Source: Levilactobacillus angrenensis
Lineage (GTDB): Bacteria; Bacillota; Bacilli; Lactobacillales; Lactobacillaceae
Assembly (NCBI RefSeq): GCF_003946085.1
Contig: NZ_RHOB01000001.1
Span: forward strand, 1-64,000
DNA length: 64,000 bases
Reading direction: 5' to 3'
Position 1 is the stretch's first letter. The number at the start of each line of letters is the position of its first letter. Under the pieces are notes generated by a model that was not told the DNA's origin, did not search any database, and saw only the letters and a list, made by a program, of their open reading frames with translations. Positions 55,023-63,811 of this stretch are shown here, piece after piece. A program made the translations under genes and the position numbers.

Positions 55023-55045
55023 TGTGAGGTCACTATTTACTCACA
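55023..55045. promoter_or_regulatory. Putative TetR operator
   Basis: TGTGAG (55023-55028) and CTCACA (55040-55045), 11-bp spacer, 28 bp before the YhgE start. Confidence 0.5.
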
Positions 55046-55072
55046 GGATACCACAGATAGGGGGCGTCGCCG

Positions 55073-57826
55073 ATGATTCAAGCGGAATGGCGATATTTAT
55101 TTAAGCACAAGTTACTATTGGTCGTATTGGTGGTCATCATGTTGATCCCCTCAATTTACGCCGTGACCTTTTTGAAATCAATGTGGGACCCGTACGGCAA
55201 GCTGGCCGACCTCCCCGTGGCGGTCGTTAATCAAGATCAGCCCGTGACCTACCAGGGCCACCACCTGGCTGCCGGGCGCGACCTCACCCACAACCTGACC
55301 CAGTCCCACGCAATGCATTTCATAACGACTGACTCGGCGGCCGCTCACCACGGCCTGACCACCGGTAAATACTACATGGTCGTCACGATTCCACACAACT
55401 TTTCGCACAACGCCACGACCCTCATGGCCAAAACGCCGCAGCAGATGGTCCTTCATTACCAGACCAGCGCCGGCCACAATTTCACAGCGGCGAAGATGAC
55501 GGCTACAGCGGCCCAAAATGCGGCCCAAGCCGTGGGCGACCAAGTGACGCAAACGTATGCCCGGACCCTCTTCACGACGGTCAAACAATTAGGCAACGGC
55601 TTCACTGCCGCAGGTCACGGTAGTCAAGCCCTCGCCACGGGGAGTCAGCAACTGACGGTCGCCGACCACAAAATCGCCCACGGCCTGACCGCTTTGGCCA
55701 CGAGTTCCGTGAAGCTGACCAACGGCGAACACACGCTGACCAATAAGCTCGACCAATACGTCAGCGGGGTCCAACAGGCCCAGGCCGGTAGCCGCCAATT
55801 AACGACCGGTCTCGATCAGCTACTCAGCCGCTCACAACAGCTCAACGGCGGAGTTCAGCGTTTAGCCACGGGGAGTCAGCAATTGGCCACCGGGGTCACC
55901 GCTTATACGACGGGAACGGGCAAGCTCACGACCGCTGCCGGGCAACTCACCCAGGGCAGTCAACGGGTGAATACGAGTACCCAACGCTACGTTCAGGGCA
56001 TAGCTAAGAGCCATCAAGGGGCCCAACAGCTGGCGAGCCAATTGGCGAACTTAGACGCAGGCACGCAACGGCTTAGCGGTAGCGTGTCCCAGCTAGCCAC
56101 CGGCAGTCACACGCTCAGTCAAAATTTCTCCCGACTGACAACTGGCAGTACCGCCCTCACTGCTGGTCTCCACAAACTCCAGACCGGCCTCCAAACCTCG
56201 CAAAGCCAACAAGCCACCTTAAAAAAGGCCGTTAGTCAGTTAGCTGCCAGCGCCACCAGCACCGCAGCCCTCAAGCAAGACGCCGCCACTTTACAAACGG
56301 CACTAAAGGCTAGCACGACCAACACAGCGACCTTACAAAAACAAGTCAGCGCCGCGGCTGACGCTCAGGGATTGACCGCAAGTCAAAAGGCCGCCATGCT
56401 TAAAGCCGTTACGCCTAGCGATACTAGTACGACCACGGCGGTGCAGGCCGCGGCTAAACGCTTGACCAGCGACTTGAGTAGCTTACAGACTAACGCCGCG
56501 GCCGTCAATGATCTGCAAACCAGCCTGACCCAAGCAGCGACGGCTCAAGCACAATTGACCAACGGCATCACGACTCTTCAGAAGAATTCCCAGAGTCTCA
56601 CTACGGGGCTGCAACAGGCCAATCAAGCCCTGACCACCCTCAATTCCGGCCTCCAAGCCTTACAAGCACAGACGCCCACGCTCACTACTGGCGTTGCTCA
56701 GTTGACCCACGGTGCCCAGGCACTAACTAGTGGCACGCAACGTTTAGCCACCACGGGCCAACAACTCACGACGGGGACCGGGCAACTGGCTACCGGCGCA
56801 GACCAACTCCAAACCGGGGCCCAGCAATTGACGGGTAAGAATGCGTCGATGACCAGCGGGGCCCAGACCCTGGCCACGGGTTTGACCACCTTAACCCAAT
56901 CGACGCCAGCCCTCACGCAAGGCGTCGGCAAGTTAGCGAATGGCGCTCACACCCTCAACACGGGACTGACGACCTTGGCAACGGCTGGCCCACAGCTCGC
57001 CACGGCCACTGGTAGCGCGGCGAACGGTGCCCAGCAACTGACTACTGGCGCCAAACAACTGGCTGCCGGTGCGCAGAAAGCGGGAACTGGTGCTAACGCC
57101 GTGCAGACGGGGACCACCCGGCTAGCTCACACTTTAACTCAAGCGGGACAACACGCGACCGTTCACCCTTCTCAGCTGACTTACCGGCAATTTGCCCAGC
57201 CAACGACGACCACCCACACCGATCATGATGATGCTCCGGACAACGGGACGGGGATGGCCCCGTACATGATGTCGGTATCGCTCTTCGTGGGGGCGCTGGC
57301 GTTCAATCTGATGTTTGACATGTACACACCGCGCAAATATCCGCGTAGTGGTTGGCGTTGGTGGTTAGGTAAAGCTTCCATCATGGGCGCCTTCGTTTTG
57401 GGCGAAGCGCTATTTATGACCGGCCTCTTAGCCCTGATTGACGGCCTGGCACCCATTCATCCAGGAGCCACCTTCCTGACGCTGCTGGTCACTGGTGCGG
57501 CATTTATGAGCATCGTCTACTGGCTAAATCTCTGCCTCGGTCGGCCGGGGGCGTTCTTCAGCATGGTGCTGCTAGTCCTGCAACTGGGCGGCTCGGCCGG
57601 AACCTACCCCTTACAAATGACCAACGGCTTCTTCCAGGCCCTGCATCCTTGGTTGCCAATGAGTTACTCGGTCGCTGCTCTGCGAGAAACCCTAATGATT
57701 GGCAATTCCGCCTTACCAGAAATCGGCGTGCTCTGCGGCATTGCCGCGGTCTTCTCCCTACTGAGCATGCTCTTCTACGCGCGGCGACACGGTCGGCTAA
57801 CGGAAATGGACGTTCAAGCACCTTAG
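55073..57826 (+). CDS. YhgE/Pip-type large membrane protein with repeat ectodomain
   Basis: 917 residues. First membrane helix at about 12-32 (LLLVVLVVIMLIPSIYAVTFL), then the conserved YhgE_N domain with WDPYGKLADLPVAVVNQDQPV. Residues about 170-690 are a long extracellular part made of recurring Q/T/G motifs such as QLATGSQQLATG, LTTGLDQL and GAQQLTTG, roughly 11-residue units with one interrupting Ala/Thr coiled region (about 380-480). Five membrane helices follow from about 720 (ABC-2-type permease-like) with MMSVSLFVGALAFNLMFDMY. Relatives include phage-infection protein Pip and ESX/type VII-associated EsaA. No ATPase gene is adjacent. Possible phage receptor or secretion component. Confidence 0.88.
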   Translation: MIQAEWRYLFKHKLLLVVLVVIMLIPSIYAVTFLKSMWDPYGKLADLPVAVVNQDQPVTYQGHHLAAGRDLTHNLTQSHAMHFITTDSAAAHHGLTTGKYYMVVTIPHNFSHNATTLMAKTPQQMVLHYQTSAGHNFTAAKMTATAAQNAAQAVGDQVTQTYARTLFTTVKQLGNGFTAAGHGSQALATGSQQLTVADHKIAHGLTALATSSVKLTNGEHTLTNKLDQYVSGVQQAQAGSRQLTTGLDQLLSRSQQLNGGVQRLATGSQQLATGVTAYTTGTGKLTTAAGQLTQGSQRVNTSTQRYVQGIAKSHQGAQQLASQLANLDAGTQRLSGSVSQLATGSHTLSQNFSRLTTGSTALTAGLHKLQTGLQTSQSQQATLKKAVSQLAASATSTAALKQDAATLQTALKASTTNTATLQKQVSAAADAQGLTASQKAAMLKAVTPSDTSTTTAVQAAAKRLTSDLSSLQTNAAAVNDLQTSLTQAATAQAQLTNGITTLQKNSQSLTTGLQQANQALTTLNSGLQALQAQTPTLTTGVAQLTHGAQALTSGTQRLATTGQQLTTGTGQLATGADQLQTGAQQLTGKNASMTSGAQTLATGLTTLTQSTPALTQGVGKLANGAHTLNTGLTTLATAGPQLATATGSAANGAQQLTTGAKQLAAGAQKAGTGANAVQTGTTRLAHTLTQAGQHATVHPSQLTYRQFAQPTTTTHTDHDDAPDNGTGMAPYMMSVSLFVGALAFNLMFDMYTPRKYPRSGWRWWLGKASIMGAFVLGEALFMTGLLALIDGLAPIHPGATFLTLLVTGAAFMSIVYWLNLCLGRPGAFFSMVLLVLQLGGSAGTYPLQMTNGFFQALHPWLPMSYSVAALRETLMIGNSALPEIGVLCGIAAVFSLLSMLFYARRHGRLTEMDVQAP

Positions 57827-57837
57827 TATCACCAAAT

Positions 57838-57870
57838 TCCGCTCTCACTTCTCTGAGGGCGGATTTTTTT
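57838..57870 (+). terminator. Terminator after the YhgE gene
   Basis: CCGCTCTCA / TGAGGGCGG stem followed by ATTTTTTT. Confidence 0.75.
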
Positions 57871-58057
57871 GTCACGGCGCAAATTATTTTAGCCGCCAGT
57901 CAAAATAGCCACTAACGCCGCCAAATCAACGAATCGACGGCTGATTTGGGGGATTGATTGTCCCCATAACCAGGAAAATTCACAGTTTCTTAACACTTAG
58001 CCGGCTAATCACTGGTACAATCTTTCTTATCACTGTTAAAAGGTAGGTTCCAAAACA

Positions 58058-58804
58058 ATGTCGACTCTGCATCAACTCATTCATTTCAATTATCGGCTTA
58101 ACCGCCACTTGCTCCTGGGGATGGCCACTGTGGTCGCCCTCGGCACTTTATTGTTCCTCTCGTCTTGGACCACCAAGACCACGGCCAAGGCGGAAACGCT
58201 GACCATCGCCAACACGCCCACCGAACTGGCCACTGATCAGCCCAAACGCGTGTACCAATACTTCCATGTGGAAAAGGCGACGCCAACCAAGCCCAAGCTG
58301 ACACGCCTGGCAACGACGTCCACTAAGACTGAAAAATCAACGCCAGAGTGGGGCTGGCCCTACACCGGCGGCCGCTACGTGACGTCAACCTTTGGTAAAC
58401 GGGACCTAGCGGACTCTCCCTGGCACGACGGCGTCGATTTCAATGCGGGCGTTGGCAGTAAGATTCACGCCATCCACGCCGGTAAGGTCATCTTCGTGGG
58501 TAACCCCATGAAACGTGGCGTGACCGACGCCTATCCCCTGGGACTAGGTAAGGACGTTGTCGTCACGGAGACTGACGCGGGCGACCAGATCGTCTATCAG
58601 GAATTTGCGATGGGCAAGCAGACCCATACCGTTCACGTCGGCGACACCGTCAAGACTGGCCAGGTCATTGCGACCCAAGCCAGCGGTCATCTGCATTTGG
58701 GGATCACCAACCATAAAAGTTGGGTGACTGCCCAAAATGACTGGCAAAATCCGGCAGCCCATTCGTGGCAGAACCCGTTGAAGCTGCTGCGAAGTGCAGA
58801 CTAG
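58058..58804 (+). CDS. M23-family peptidase, membrane-anchored or secreted
   Basis: 248 residues. A hydrophobic segment at about 22-40 serves as signal anchor, followed by a Thr/Lys-rich spacer. The peptidase domain starts at about residue 105: YVTSTFGKRDLADSPWHDGVDFNAGVGSKIHAIHAGKVIFVG. Zinc ligands His and Asp in WHDGVDF and the second His in HLHLGITN are present, but the usual YxH strand reads YQEFAMG, so one active-site His is missing or displaced. It may cleave peptidoglycan cross-links or be a non-catalytic M23 protein. It is monocistronic with a terminator. Confidence 0.85.
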   Translation: MSTLHQLIHFNYRLNRHLLLGMATVVALGTLLFLSSWTTKTTAKAETLTIANTPTELATDQPKRVYQYFHVEKATPTKPKLTRLATTSTKTEKSTPEWGWPYTGGRYVTSTFGKRDLADSPWHDGVDFNAGVGSKIHAIHAGKVIFVGNPMKRGVTDAYPLGLGKDVVVTETDAGDQIVYQEFAMGKQTHTVHVGDTVKTGQVIATQASGHLHLGITNHKSWVTAQNDWQNPAAHSWQNPLKLLRSAD

Positions 58805-58817
58805 CGCAAAATACCAT

Positions 58818-58858
58818 AAAGGAGTTGATTCAGCCATTGGCCAAATCAACTCCTTTTT
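58818..58858 (+). terminator. Terminator after the M23 gene
   Basis: AAAGGAGTTGATT / AATCAACTCCTTT stem with TTTT on plus; A-rich on the other side. Confidence 0.8.
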
Positions 58859-58871
58859 TGGACGACCATTT

Positions 58872-58887
58872 TGTTCCACGTGAAACA
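58872..58887. promoter_or_regulatory. parS site (perfect consensus)
   Basis: TGTTCCACGTGAAACA matches the Spo0J/ParB consensus TGTTnCACGTGAAACA at every position. It directly abuts the stop codon of pyrE. Confidence 0.88.
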
Positions 58888-59523
58888 CTATCCCCGTGGC
58901 CAGTGCCAAGGGTCCGCTCGCCACTGTTGTAACGACGCAAATTCCGCGGCAGACATGTCCCCTTCGGCCCGGGCGACGGCAATCAAGGCACTGTACGTGG
59001 TCAGTGGGGTCAAGGGTAGGCCGGCCTGTTCAAAATTAACCACACTGTCGGGCAATTCGTACGAAAAGATGGCCACGACGCCTAACACGGTCGCCCCTGC
59101 CGCCTGAACGGCCCGGGCGGCGGCCAACACACTGCCACCGGTTGAAATCAGATCATCGATCAATACTACTTGGTCAGTTGGCGCCAACTGGCCTTCGATC
59201 TGTTTGCCCTGACCGTGGTCTTTGGACTTTGACCGCACATAATTCATGGGCAGGTCTAGCCGGTCGGCCACCAGCGCAGCGTGGGGAATTCCCGCTGTTG
59301 CGACGCCGCCAATGGCGGTCGCCGTGGGATATTTTTCTTGAATCAACGCTGCCAAGCCATCCGCAATCGTGGCCCGCACCTGCGGATAGGCAATCGTTTG
59401 CCGATTATCCGTGTAAATGGGGGCTCGCATACCACTGGCCCACAAGAAAGGTTGTTGGGGCGCCAAGGTGACCGCGCCGATGTGTAACAGGTCTGCCGCA
59501 ATTTTATCCGTCATCGTCATCAT
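58888..59523 (-). CDS. pyrE: Orotate phosphoribosyltransferase
   Basis: 211 residues; ATG 59523 overlaps the pyrF stop (ATGA), with GGAGGCAGG upstream; ATG 59520 or 59514 are alternatives. PRPP loop VVLIDDLISTGGSVLAAARAV and the N-terminal PFLWASGMRAPIYTDNR are characteristic, and NYVRSKSKDHGQGKQIEG is the catalytic flexible loop. It makes orotidine-5'-phosphate from orotate and PRPP. Second gene of the pyrFE unit. Confidence 0.95.
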   Translation of the reverse strand: MMTMTDKIAADLLHIGAVTLAPQQPFLWASGMRAPIYTDNRQTIAYPQVRATIADGLAALIQEKYPTATAIGGVATAGIPHAALVADRLDLPMNYVRSKSKDHGQGKQIEGQLAPTDQVVLIDDLISTGGSVLAAARAVQAAGATVLGVVAIFSYELPDSVVNFEQAGLPLTPLTTYSALIAVARAEGDMSAAEFASLQQWRADPWHWPRG

Positions 59524-60236
59524 TTTCCTGCCTCCCACTCTGCTAATACCTGATGATACGCCGCAACCGGATCGGCGGCCTGCGTAATCGACCGGCCGAC
59601 CACGATGCCATCACTGCCAAGATGGGCGGCCTGAGCGGGCGTCACCACCCGTTGCTGATCATCGGCCGCATCCGTGGCCAGCCGAATGCCAGGATTGATA
59701 CACAGAAATTCCGGGGCAATCGCCGCGTGAATGGTCGGGTCTTCCAATGCCGAAGCCACGACGCCATCCGCACCGTTGGCTTGAGCCAAGCGCGCCAAAT
59801 GCGTCACCGTTGTAGGTAAATCTGCACTGACCAATTGTTCAGCCTGCATCTGCGCCTCTGACGTTGACGTCAGTTGGGTGATCGCCAGTAATTTCGCCGG
59901 CGCCACCCCCGCCTCACGACTCCCCTGGTCTAATCCGCGGCGGGCCGCCGCAATCATGGCCGCGCCACCAGCGGCATGTACCGTCACCAACGCGACCCCT
60001 TGGCGTCCCAATTGGCGCATGGCCCGCTCCACGGTGTGGGGAATATCGTACAGTTTTAAATCCAGGAAGACCCGCAGTCCCCGTTCCTGTAATGTTCGTA
60101 AAATACTAGGTCCAGCCAAATAGAACAGTTCCATCCCCACCTTGACCATCGGCTGGTCCGTCGGGGGAAATTGCGCTAAAAAGTCGGTGACAATCTGTTG
60201 ATTTTCAAAGTCTAGGGCGATGATTACTGGGCGCAT
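59520..60236 (-). CDS. pyrF: Orotidine-5'-phosphate decarboxylase
   Basis: 238 residues. VIIALDFENQQ at the start, the catalytic Lys-Asp array in VFLDLKLYDIPHTVERAM (DxKxxD), and phosphate-binding FLCINPGIRLATDAADDQQRV near the end. It decarboxylates OMP to UMP. It leads the pyrFE operon under a PyrR-type leader. Genes pyrB, C, AA, AB, D are not in the window. Confidence 0.95.
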   Translation of the reverse strand: MRPVIIALDFENQQIVTDFLAQFPPTDQPMVKVGMELFYLAGPSILRTLQERGLRVFLDLKLYDIPHTVERAMRQLGRQGVALVTVHAAGGAAMIAAARRGLDQGSREAGVAPAKLLAITQLTSTSEAQMQAEQLVSADLPTTVTHLARLAQANGADGVVASALEDPTIHAAIAPEFLCINPGIRLATDAADDQQRVVTPAQAAHLGSDGIVVGRSITQAADPVAAYHQVLAEWEAGK

Positions 60237-60405
60237 AAGCAGATCCTTTCTCTAAAAAAATCCGGCTAGCACCTGCGATGGGCTAGCCGGATTTTTGCCC
60301 ACAAATTGGTCTACTGTGGGTTTTACCGTCCAACTTTTTAGTCTCACAGGGCTAAGTTAAAGTTTATTTGTTATTGAGTTTAGCGAAAATCCCAGGTCGC
60401 GTCAA
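60237..60405 (-). promoter_or_regulatory. pyr promoter and PyrR-type attenuator leader
   Basis: On the minus strand TTGACG (60400-60405), 17-bp spacer, TAAACT (60377-60382). Then the loop AGCCCTGTGAGACT (60340-60353), which matches the PyrR anti-antiterminator consensus ARUCCNGNGAGGYU at 12 of 14 positions. Last, a strong terminator AAATCCGGCTAGC / GCTAGCCGGATTT plus T7 (60252-60294) just before pyrF. UMP-bound PyrR would favour termination. Confidence 0.8.
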
Positions 60406-60637
60406 CCCCAAATTCCAGGTTAGACGATTTACCTAGAAAAATAAAGGTCACCCGGATTTTTACCGCAAAATAGTTAAATTACCGAATAATTGACAAATCC
60501 AAGAAACCGTATAATTAATTTAATATCAGGATTAATGGTTGCTTTTCATTGGTCAGCATGGCATAATATTGCCAACGTCCGGTTAGCCGGCAAAAATAAC
60601 GAATGTCTGTGAACATTCATTTTGGAGGAACTGAATA

Positions 60638-61870
60638 ATGGAAACCACCACGCAAGACCACGCGCTTAACTCGCACCAGAAGTGGACGATTGCTTCGACC
60701 TCGGCAGGATTTGCCTTAGAGAATATGGACGTCATGTTCTTATCATTCGCCCTCTCCTCGATTATCGCCGACCTGCACATCAGCGGGGCTCAGGCTGGGT
60801 TGATCTCTTCGATCACCAACCTAGGCATGCTCGTGGGCGGCATTTTATTTGGCATCTTGGCCGACCGCTTCGGCCGCGTCCGGACCTTCTCACACACCAT
60901 TTTCATCTTTGCGTTTGCGACCGCGGCCATGGGATTCGCCAGCAACATCACCTGGATCTACGTCTTTCGCTTCCTGGCCGGCGTCGGTGCCGGTGGAGAA
61001 TACGGCGTGGGTATCACGCTGATTGCCGAGAGCTTCTCACGAGATAAGATTGGGAAAATGACCTCGGTGGCCGCTATCGGCGGACAGGTCGGCGCCATTC
61101 TCGCTGCTGTTGCCGCGGCCTTCATCATCCCCACGATGGGGTGGAAAGCCCTCTTCGTCTTAGGCCTGGTCCCAGTGGCCCTGACCTACTTCGTTCGGCG
61201 CCATCTGCGAGAAAGCGACGAATTCTTGGCTGCTAAACAAGCGCCCCGTGACCAGCAACAACCGGTACAAATTCGCGCCTTGTTCAAGACCCCTAAGCTG
61301 GCCTACCAAACGGTGGCACTGATGATCATGGTTATCGTGCAAATCGCCGGTTACTTCGGGTTGATGAACTGGTTGCCAGCCATCATGCAACAAAAGTTGG
61401 GCCTCACGGTTTCCGGGTCATCGGTCTGGATGATTGCGACGATTGTTGGCATGAGTATTGGCATGATGACCTTTGGGAGTATCCTGGATTACTTCGGACC
61501 GCGGCGTGCATTTGGTATCTTCTTGATTGCCTCGGCCATTGCCGTCTTCAGCATTACCTTAGCCTTCAATCAACTGACTTTAGTTCTCGCCGGGGCCATC
61601 ATCGGCTTCTTCTCTAACGGCATGTTCGGCGGCTACGGCGCGGTCATCAGCCGCCTCTACCCGACCGAGATCCGGTCCACGGCCAACAACGTCATCGTCA
61701 ATGTCGGTCGGGCCATCGGCGGGTTCTCCTCCGTGGCGATTGGCTTCTTGATGGACCACTACACCCTGACCGTAGTCATGGGCTTCCTGTCCGTGCTCTA
61801 CATCATCAGCTTCACGGTCATGCTCACGATTCCTAGCCTGCGCAAAATGGGTGTGGTCAACGAAGATTAA
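60638..61870 (+). CDS. MFS transporter (aromatic-acid/sugar-acid symporter-like)
   Basis: 410 residues with 12 membrane helices. DVMFLSFALSSIIADLHIS in helix 1 carries the acidic residue usual for AAHS/sialate symporters. Motif A GILADRFGRVRTF between helices 2 and 3; RFLAGVGAGGEYGVGITLIAE in helix 4 is the GGE-type signature. Repeats of motif A in the second half (GSILDYFGPRRAF). It probably imports an organic anion with protons; the substrate is not known. GGAGG before the ATG; a GAATGT/ACATTC hairpin lies just upstream (60600-60618). Confidence 0.85.
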   Translation: METTTQDHALNSHQKWTIASTSAGFALENMDVMFLSFALSSIIADLHISGAQAGLISSITNLGMLVGGILFGILADRFGRVRTFSHTIFIFAFATAAMGFASNITWIYVFRFLAGVGAGGEYGVGITLIAESFSRDKIGKMTSVAAIGGQVGAILAAVAAAFIIPTMGWKALFVLGLVPVALTYFVRRHLRESDEFLAAKQAPRDQQQPVQIRALFKTPKLAYQTVALMIMVIVQIAGYFGLMNWLPAIMQQKLGLTVSGSSVWMIATIVGMSIGMMTFGSILDYFGPRRAFGIFLIASAIAVFSITLAFNQLTLVLAGAIIGFFSNGMFGGYGAVISRLYPTEIRSTANNVIVNVGRAIGGFSSVAIGFLMDHYTLTVVMGFLSVLYIISFTVMLTIPSLRKMGVVNED

Positions 61871-61880
61871 TCTAACGCAA

Positions 61881-61923
61881 AAATGGTCCCTGGCAACGTC
61901 ATCTAGACGTGTCGGGGACCTTT
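61881..61923. terminator. Terminator between convergent MFS gene and pepI
   Basis: GGTCCC..GACG-like arms (AATGGTCCC..ACGTC / GACGT..GGGGACCTTTT), right after the MFS stop. Confidence 0.75.
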
Positions 61924-61931
61924 TAATTTGT

Positions 61932-62816
61932 TTAATCTTGCGCCGCCAGCCACGATGTCAACCGTGCCAAATACGCGGCAGTTTCGTCAATAAACGCCAT
62001 GTGGCGACTGTGGGCAAACAGCGTCCAGGTCGCGTGAGGCAAGGCATCCACCATGGTCTTGGCGACTAGTGGCGTGCACAAGTCATTGGTGCCGCTGGTC
62101 ACCAGTGTGGGCGTTGTGACCCCGGTCAATTTGGCCGTGTAATCATAGTCGCTGAGCGTGCCCGTGGGAAAATACTCGTTAGGACCCCACGCCACATTGT
62201 ACGCGGTCGTGCCCGCCTGCTTGGTTCGCCGTAAAAATTCGGGTGAGTCCGCCGTGACCGGTCCCGCCGCGTGCGCCAGCATGTAGCGGTCGTTGGCTGC
62301 CAAGTAAGCCGGCGTGGTAAAATCGCCACTAGCTTCGGCCTGGGCGATGGCGGCTTGATCGGCCGGAGCCATGAATTTGATCAGCCGGTGTTGTTCCTGC
62401 CGCCACAGGGCCGCCGACGATAACGTACTGGCCAAGATCAGGCTCTGAATTCCCGCTGGTTGCTGGTCACACAGGTAAATGATGGCCAGCATGCCACCCC
62501 AGGACTGACCTAACAAATGGACCCGCTTCAAGCTCAAGTATTGGCGTAACGCTGTCAGTTCCGCCACCCAGGTCTCTGCGCGCCACAAGCTAGGGTCGTC
62601 GGGCATGCTCGAGCGGCCACAGCCCAACTGATCATACATCACAACTGGCCGACCCGTTTGTGCCACCAGTTGGTCAAATCCTTCGAAATAGTTATGCGTC
62701 GACCCCGGTCCCCCATGTAACAGGAGTAAGGGCGTCGGCCCGGCCGTCAAATCTCCAACGACGCGGTAGTACGTTTGATACTGCCGAAACGGCATAAACC
62801 CTTCGTGAACTTGCAT
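61932..62816 (-). CDS. pepI: Proline iminopeptidase (alpha/beta hydrolase)
   Basis: 294 residues, the PepI length. Oxyanion motif LLLLHGGPGSTHNYFEGF, strand VVMYDQLGCGRSSMPDDPSLW, nucleophile Ser in HLLGQSWGGMLAIIYL, Asp in SGTNDLCTP and His in HSRHMAFID. It releases N-terminal proline from small peptides and completes casein- or gluten-derived peptide breakdown in lactobacilli. One base pair before its ATG lies the stop of the MarR gene, so it is the second gene of a marR-pepI operon. Confidence 0.92.
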   Translation of the reverse strand: MQVHEGFMPFRQYQTYYRVVGDLTAGPTPLLLLHGGPGSTHNYFEGFDQLVAQTGRPVVMYDQLGCGRSSMPDDPSLWRAETWVAELTALRQYLSLKRVHLLGQSWGGMLAIIYLCDQQPAGIQSLILASTLSSAALWRQEQHRLIKFMAPADQAAIAQAEASGDFTTPAYLAANDRYMLAHAAGPVTADSPEFLRRTKQAGTTAYNVAWGPNEYFPTGTLSDYDYTAKLTGVTTPTLVTSGTNDLCTPLVAKTMVDALPHATWTLFAHSRHMAFIDETAAYLARLTSWLAAQD

Positions 62817-62817
62817 G

Positions 62818-63249
62818 TTAACCCCCCAATCCGCGTTGCGCTGTCGTCAGCAGTGTTAGTAACTCGCGTTGCTGAGCGGTGTTCAGCTCCACGGTCAGCT
62901 GCTGGTAAACATCGGCGCGTGCCCGGTCGAAGGCGGCAACGACGCGTTGGCCGCTCACGGTCAAATACAGTTGTTTGTTACGGGTGTTGTCGGTAGGGAC
63001 CCGGCGAACGATGTATCCCGCCATTTCTAGCTTTTTTAAAAAGGCCGAGACCGTGGCCGCTCGCCGTTGCATAACGTCCACAATATCGCGTTGAATCAAC
63101 CCTGGTCGCTCATCGATCAATTGTAAAACGACCGCCTGTTGCGGCGTCACTGCCGCGTCATCGGCCAACTCGGCCGCAATTTGCCGTTGTTCGGCGAGAA
63201 AAATCTCCCGAATCCGTGTGCTAATCGCCTGACTGCTTTCCGTTGCCAT
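62818..63249 (-). CDS. MarR-family regulator
   Basis: 143 residues from ATG 63249 (GAGGTGATCCC upstream). The winged helix reads AVVLQLIDERPGLIQRDIVDVMQRRAATVSAFLKKLEMAGYIVRRVPTDNTRNKQLYLTVSG, the full MarR core with the wing DNTRNKQ. It ends two bases before pepI, so both are co-transcribed. It may regulate pepI or itself; the effector is unknown. Confidence 0.88.
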   Translation of the reverse strand: MATESSQAISTRIREIFLAEQRQIAAELADDAAVTPQQAVVLQLIDERPGLIQRDIVDVMQRRAATVSAFLKKLEMAGYIVRRVPTDNTRNKQLYLTVSGQRVVAAFDRARADVYQQLTVELNTAQQRELLTLLTTAQRGLGG

Positions 63250-63258
63250 TGGGATCAC

Positions 63259-63617
63259 CTCGCCTTTAGTTTACCAAAGTATTTGGTGGAAATACAATTA
63301 GCTGAACTAATTGATTAGCAGCTGATAAAATCAGCTATAGCTAGGCTAACTGTTAGATTAACTAACTATATAAAAAGGGAGGTGCTTGACAGCCAACAAC
63401 TCACTGACTTAATCTCCAAGTAAAAAAAATTCGAGACTGATCCGACGCTACCTATACCCAGCAGAACCAAACGGTCGTCCTGGCCAAAACTGTTTAATTA
63501 TCGTTTGAACGCCACGTAATGACTGTGTCCAGTTCTTTTCGCAAGTCTGCTTCGAGTCCACCAAATCGCATTTTAGCATTCGTAAGTAGGTTGGGAACAA
63601 AATTAAAAACTAGGGTC
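63259..63617. other. Intergenic region with a decayed ORF
   Basis: About 360 bp. It contains AAAAAGGGAGG at 63371-63381 followed by a GTG-started frame (GTG CTT GAC..) giving only LDSQQLTDLISK and a stop at 63421. The other frame continues KKFETDPTLPIPSRTK, so a small gene was probably lost by frameshift. Otherwise AT-rich promoter-like sequence upstream of the MarR gene, with TCAGCTGATAAAATCAGCTA-like short dyads. Confidence 0.3.
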
Positions 63618-63780
63618 TGGGACAAAACATCCCAGCCCCATTTTGCGCCAACTTTAAATGGCCGAAACGTGCGCCAAAAGGCAGCCGGTTCCGCTTAAAA
63701 CTGATAACCAAACAATCCAAACCCGAGATTATTCGGTTATCAGCCTTAATGCTCGCCGGCTAACCGCCATTTGTCCCACT
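63611..63780 (+). repeat. Repeat family B, longest copy
   Basis: 161 bp from TGGGACAAA (63618-63626) to TTTGTCCCA (63770-63778), exact 9-bp inverted ends. The left part GGTCTGGGACAAAACATCCCAGCCCC folds on itself. The core (about 63665-63710) equals the copy at 51310-51360. An extra inner hairpin (GGTTATCAG..) distinguishes it. Confidence 0.7.
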
Positions 63781-63811
63781 CTTTAGTTCTATGCCATCTT
63801 GCTGTAGCAAC

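Noticed and set aside
55589-56931. Minus-strand frames inside the YhgE repeat region
   Set aside because: They mirror the periodic coding sequence of the plus strand and show no signal of their own.
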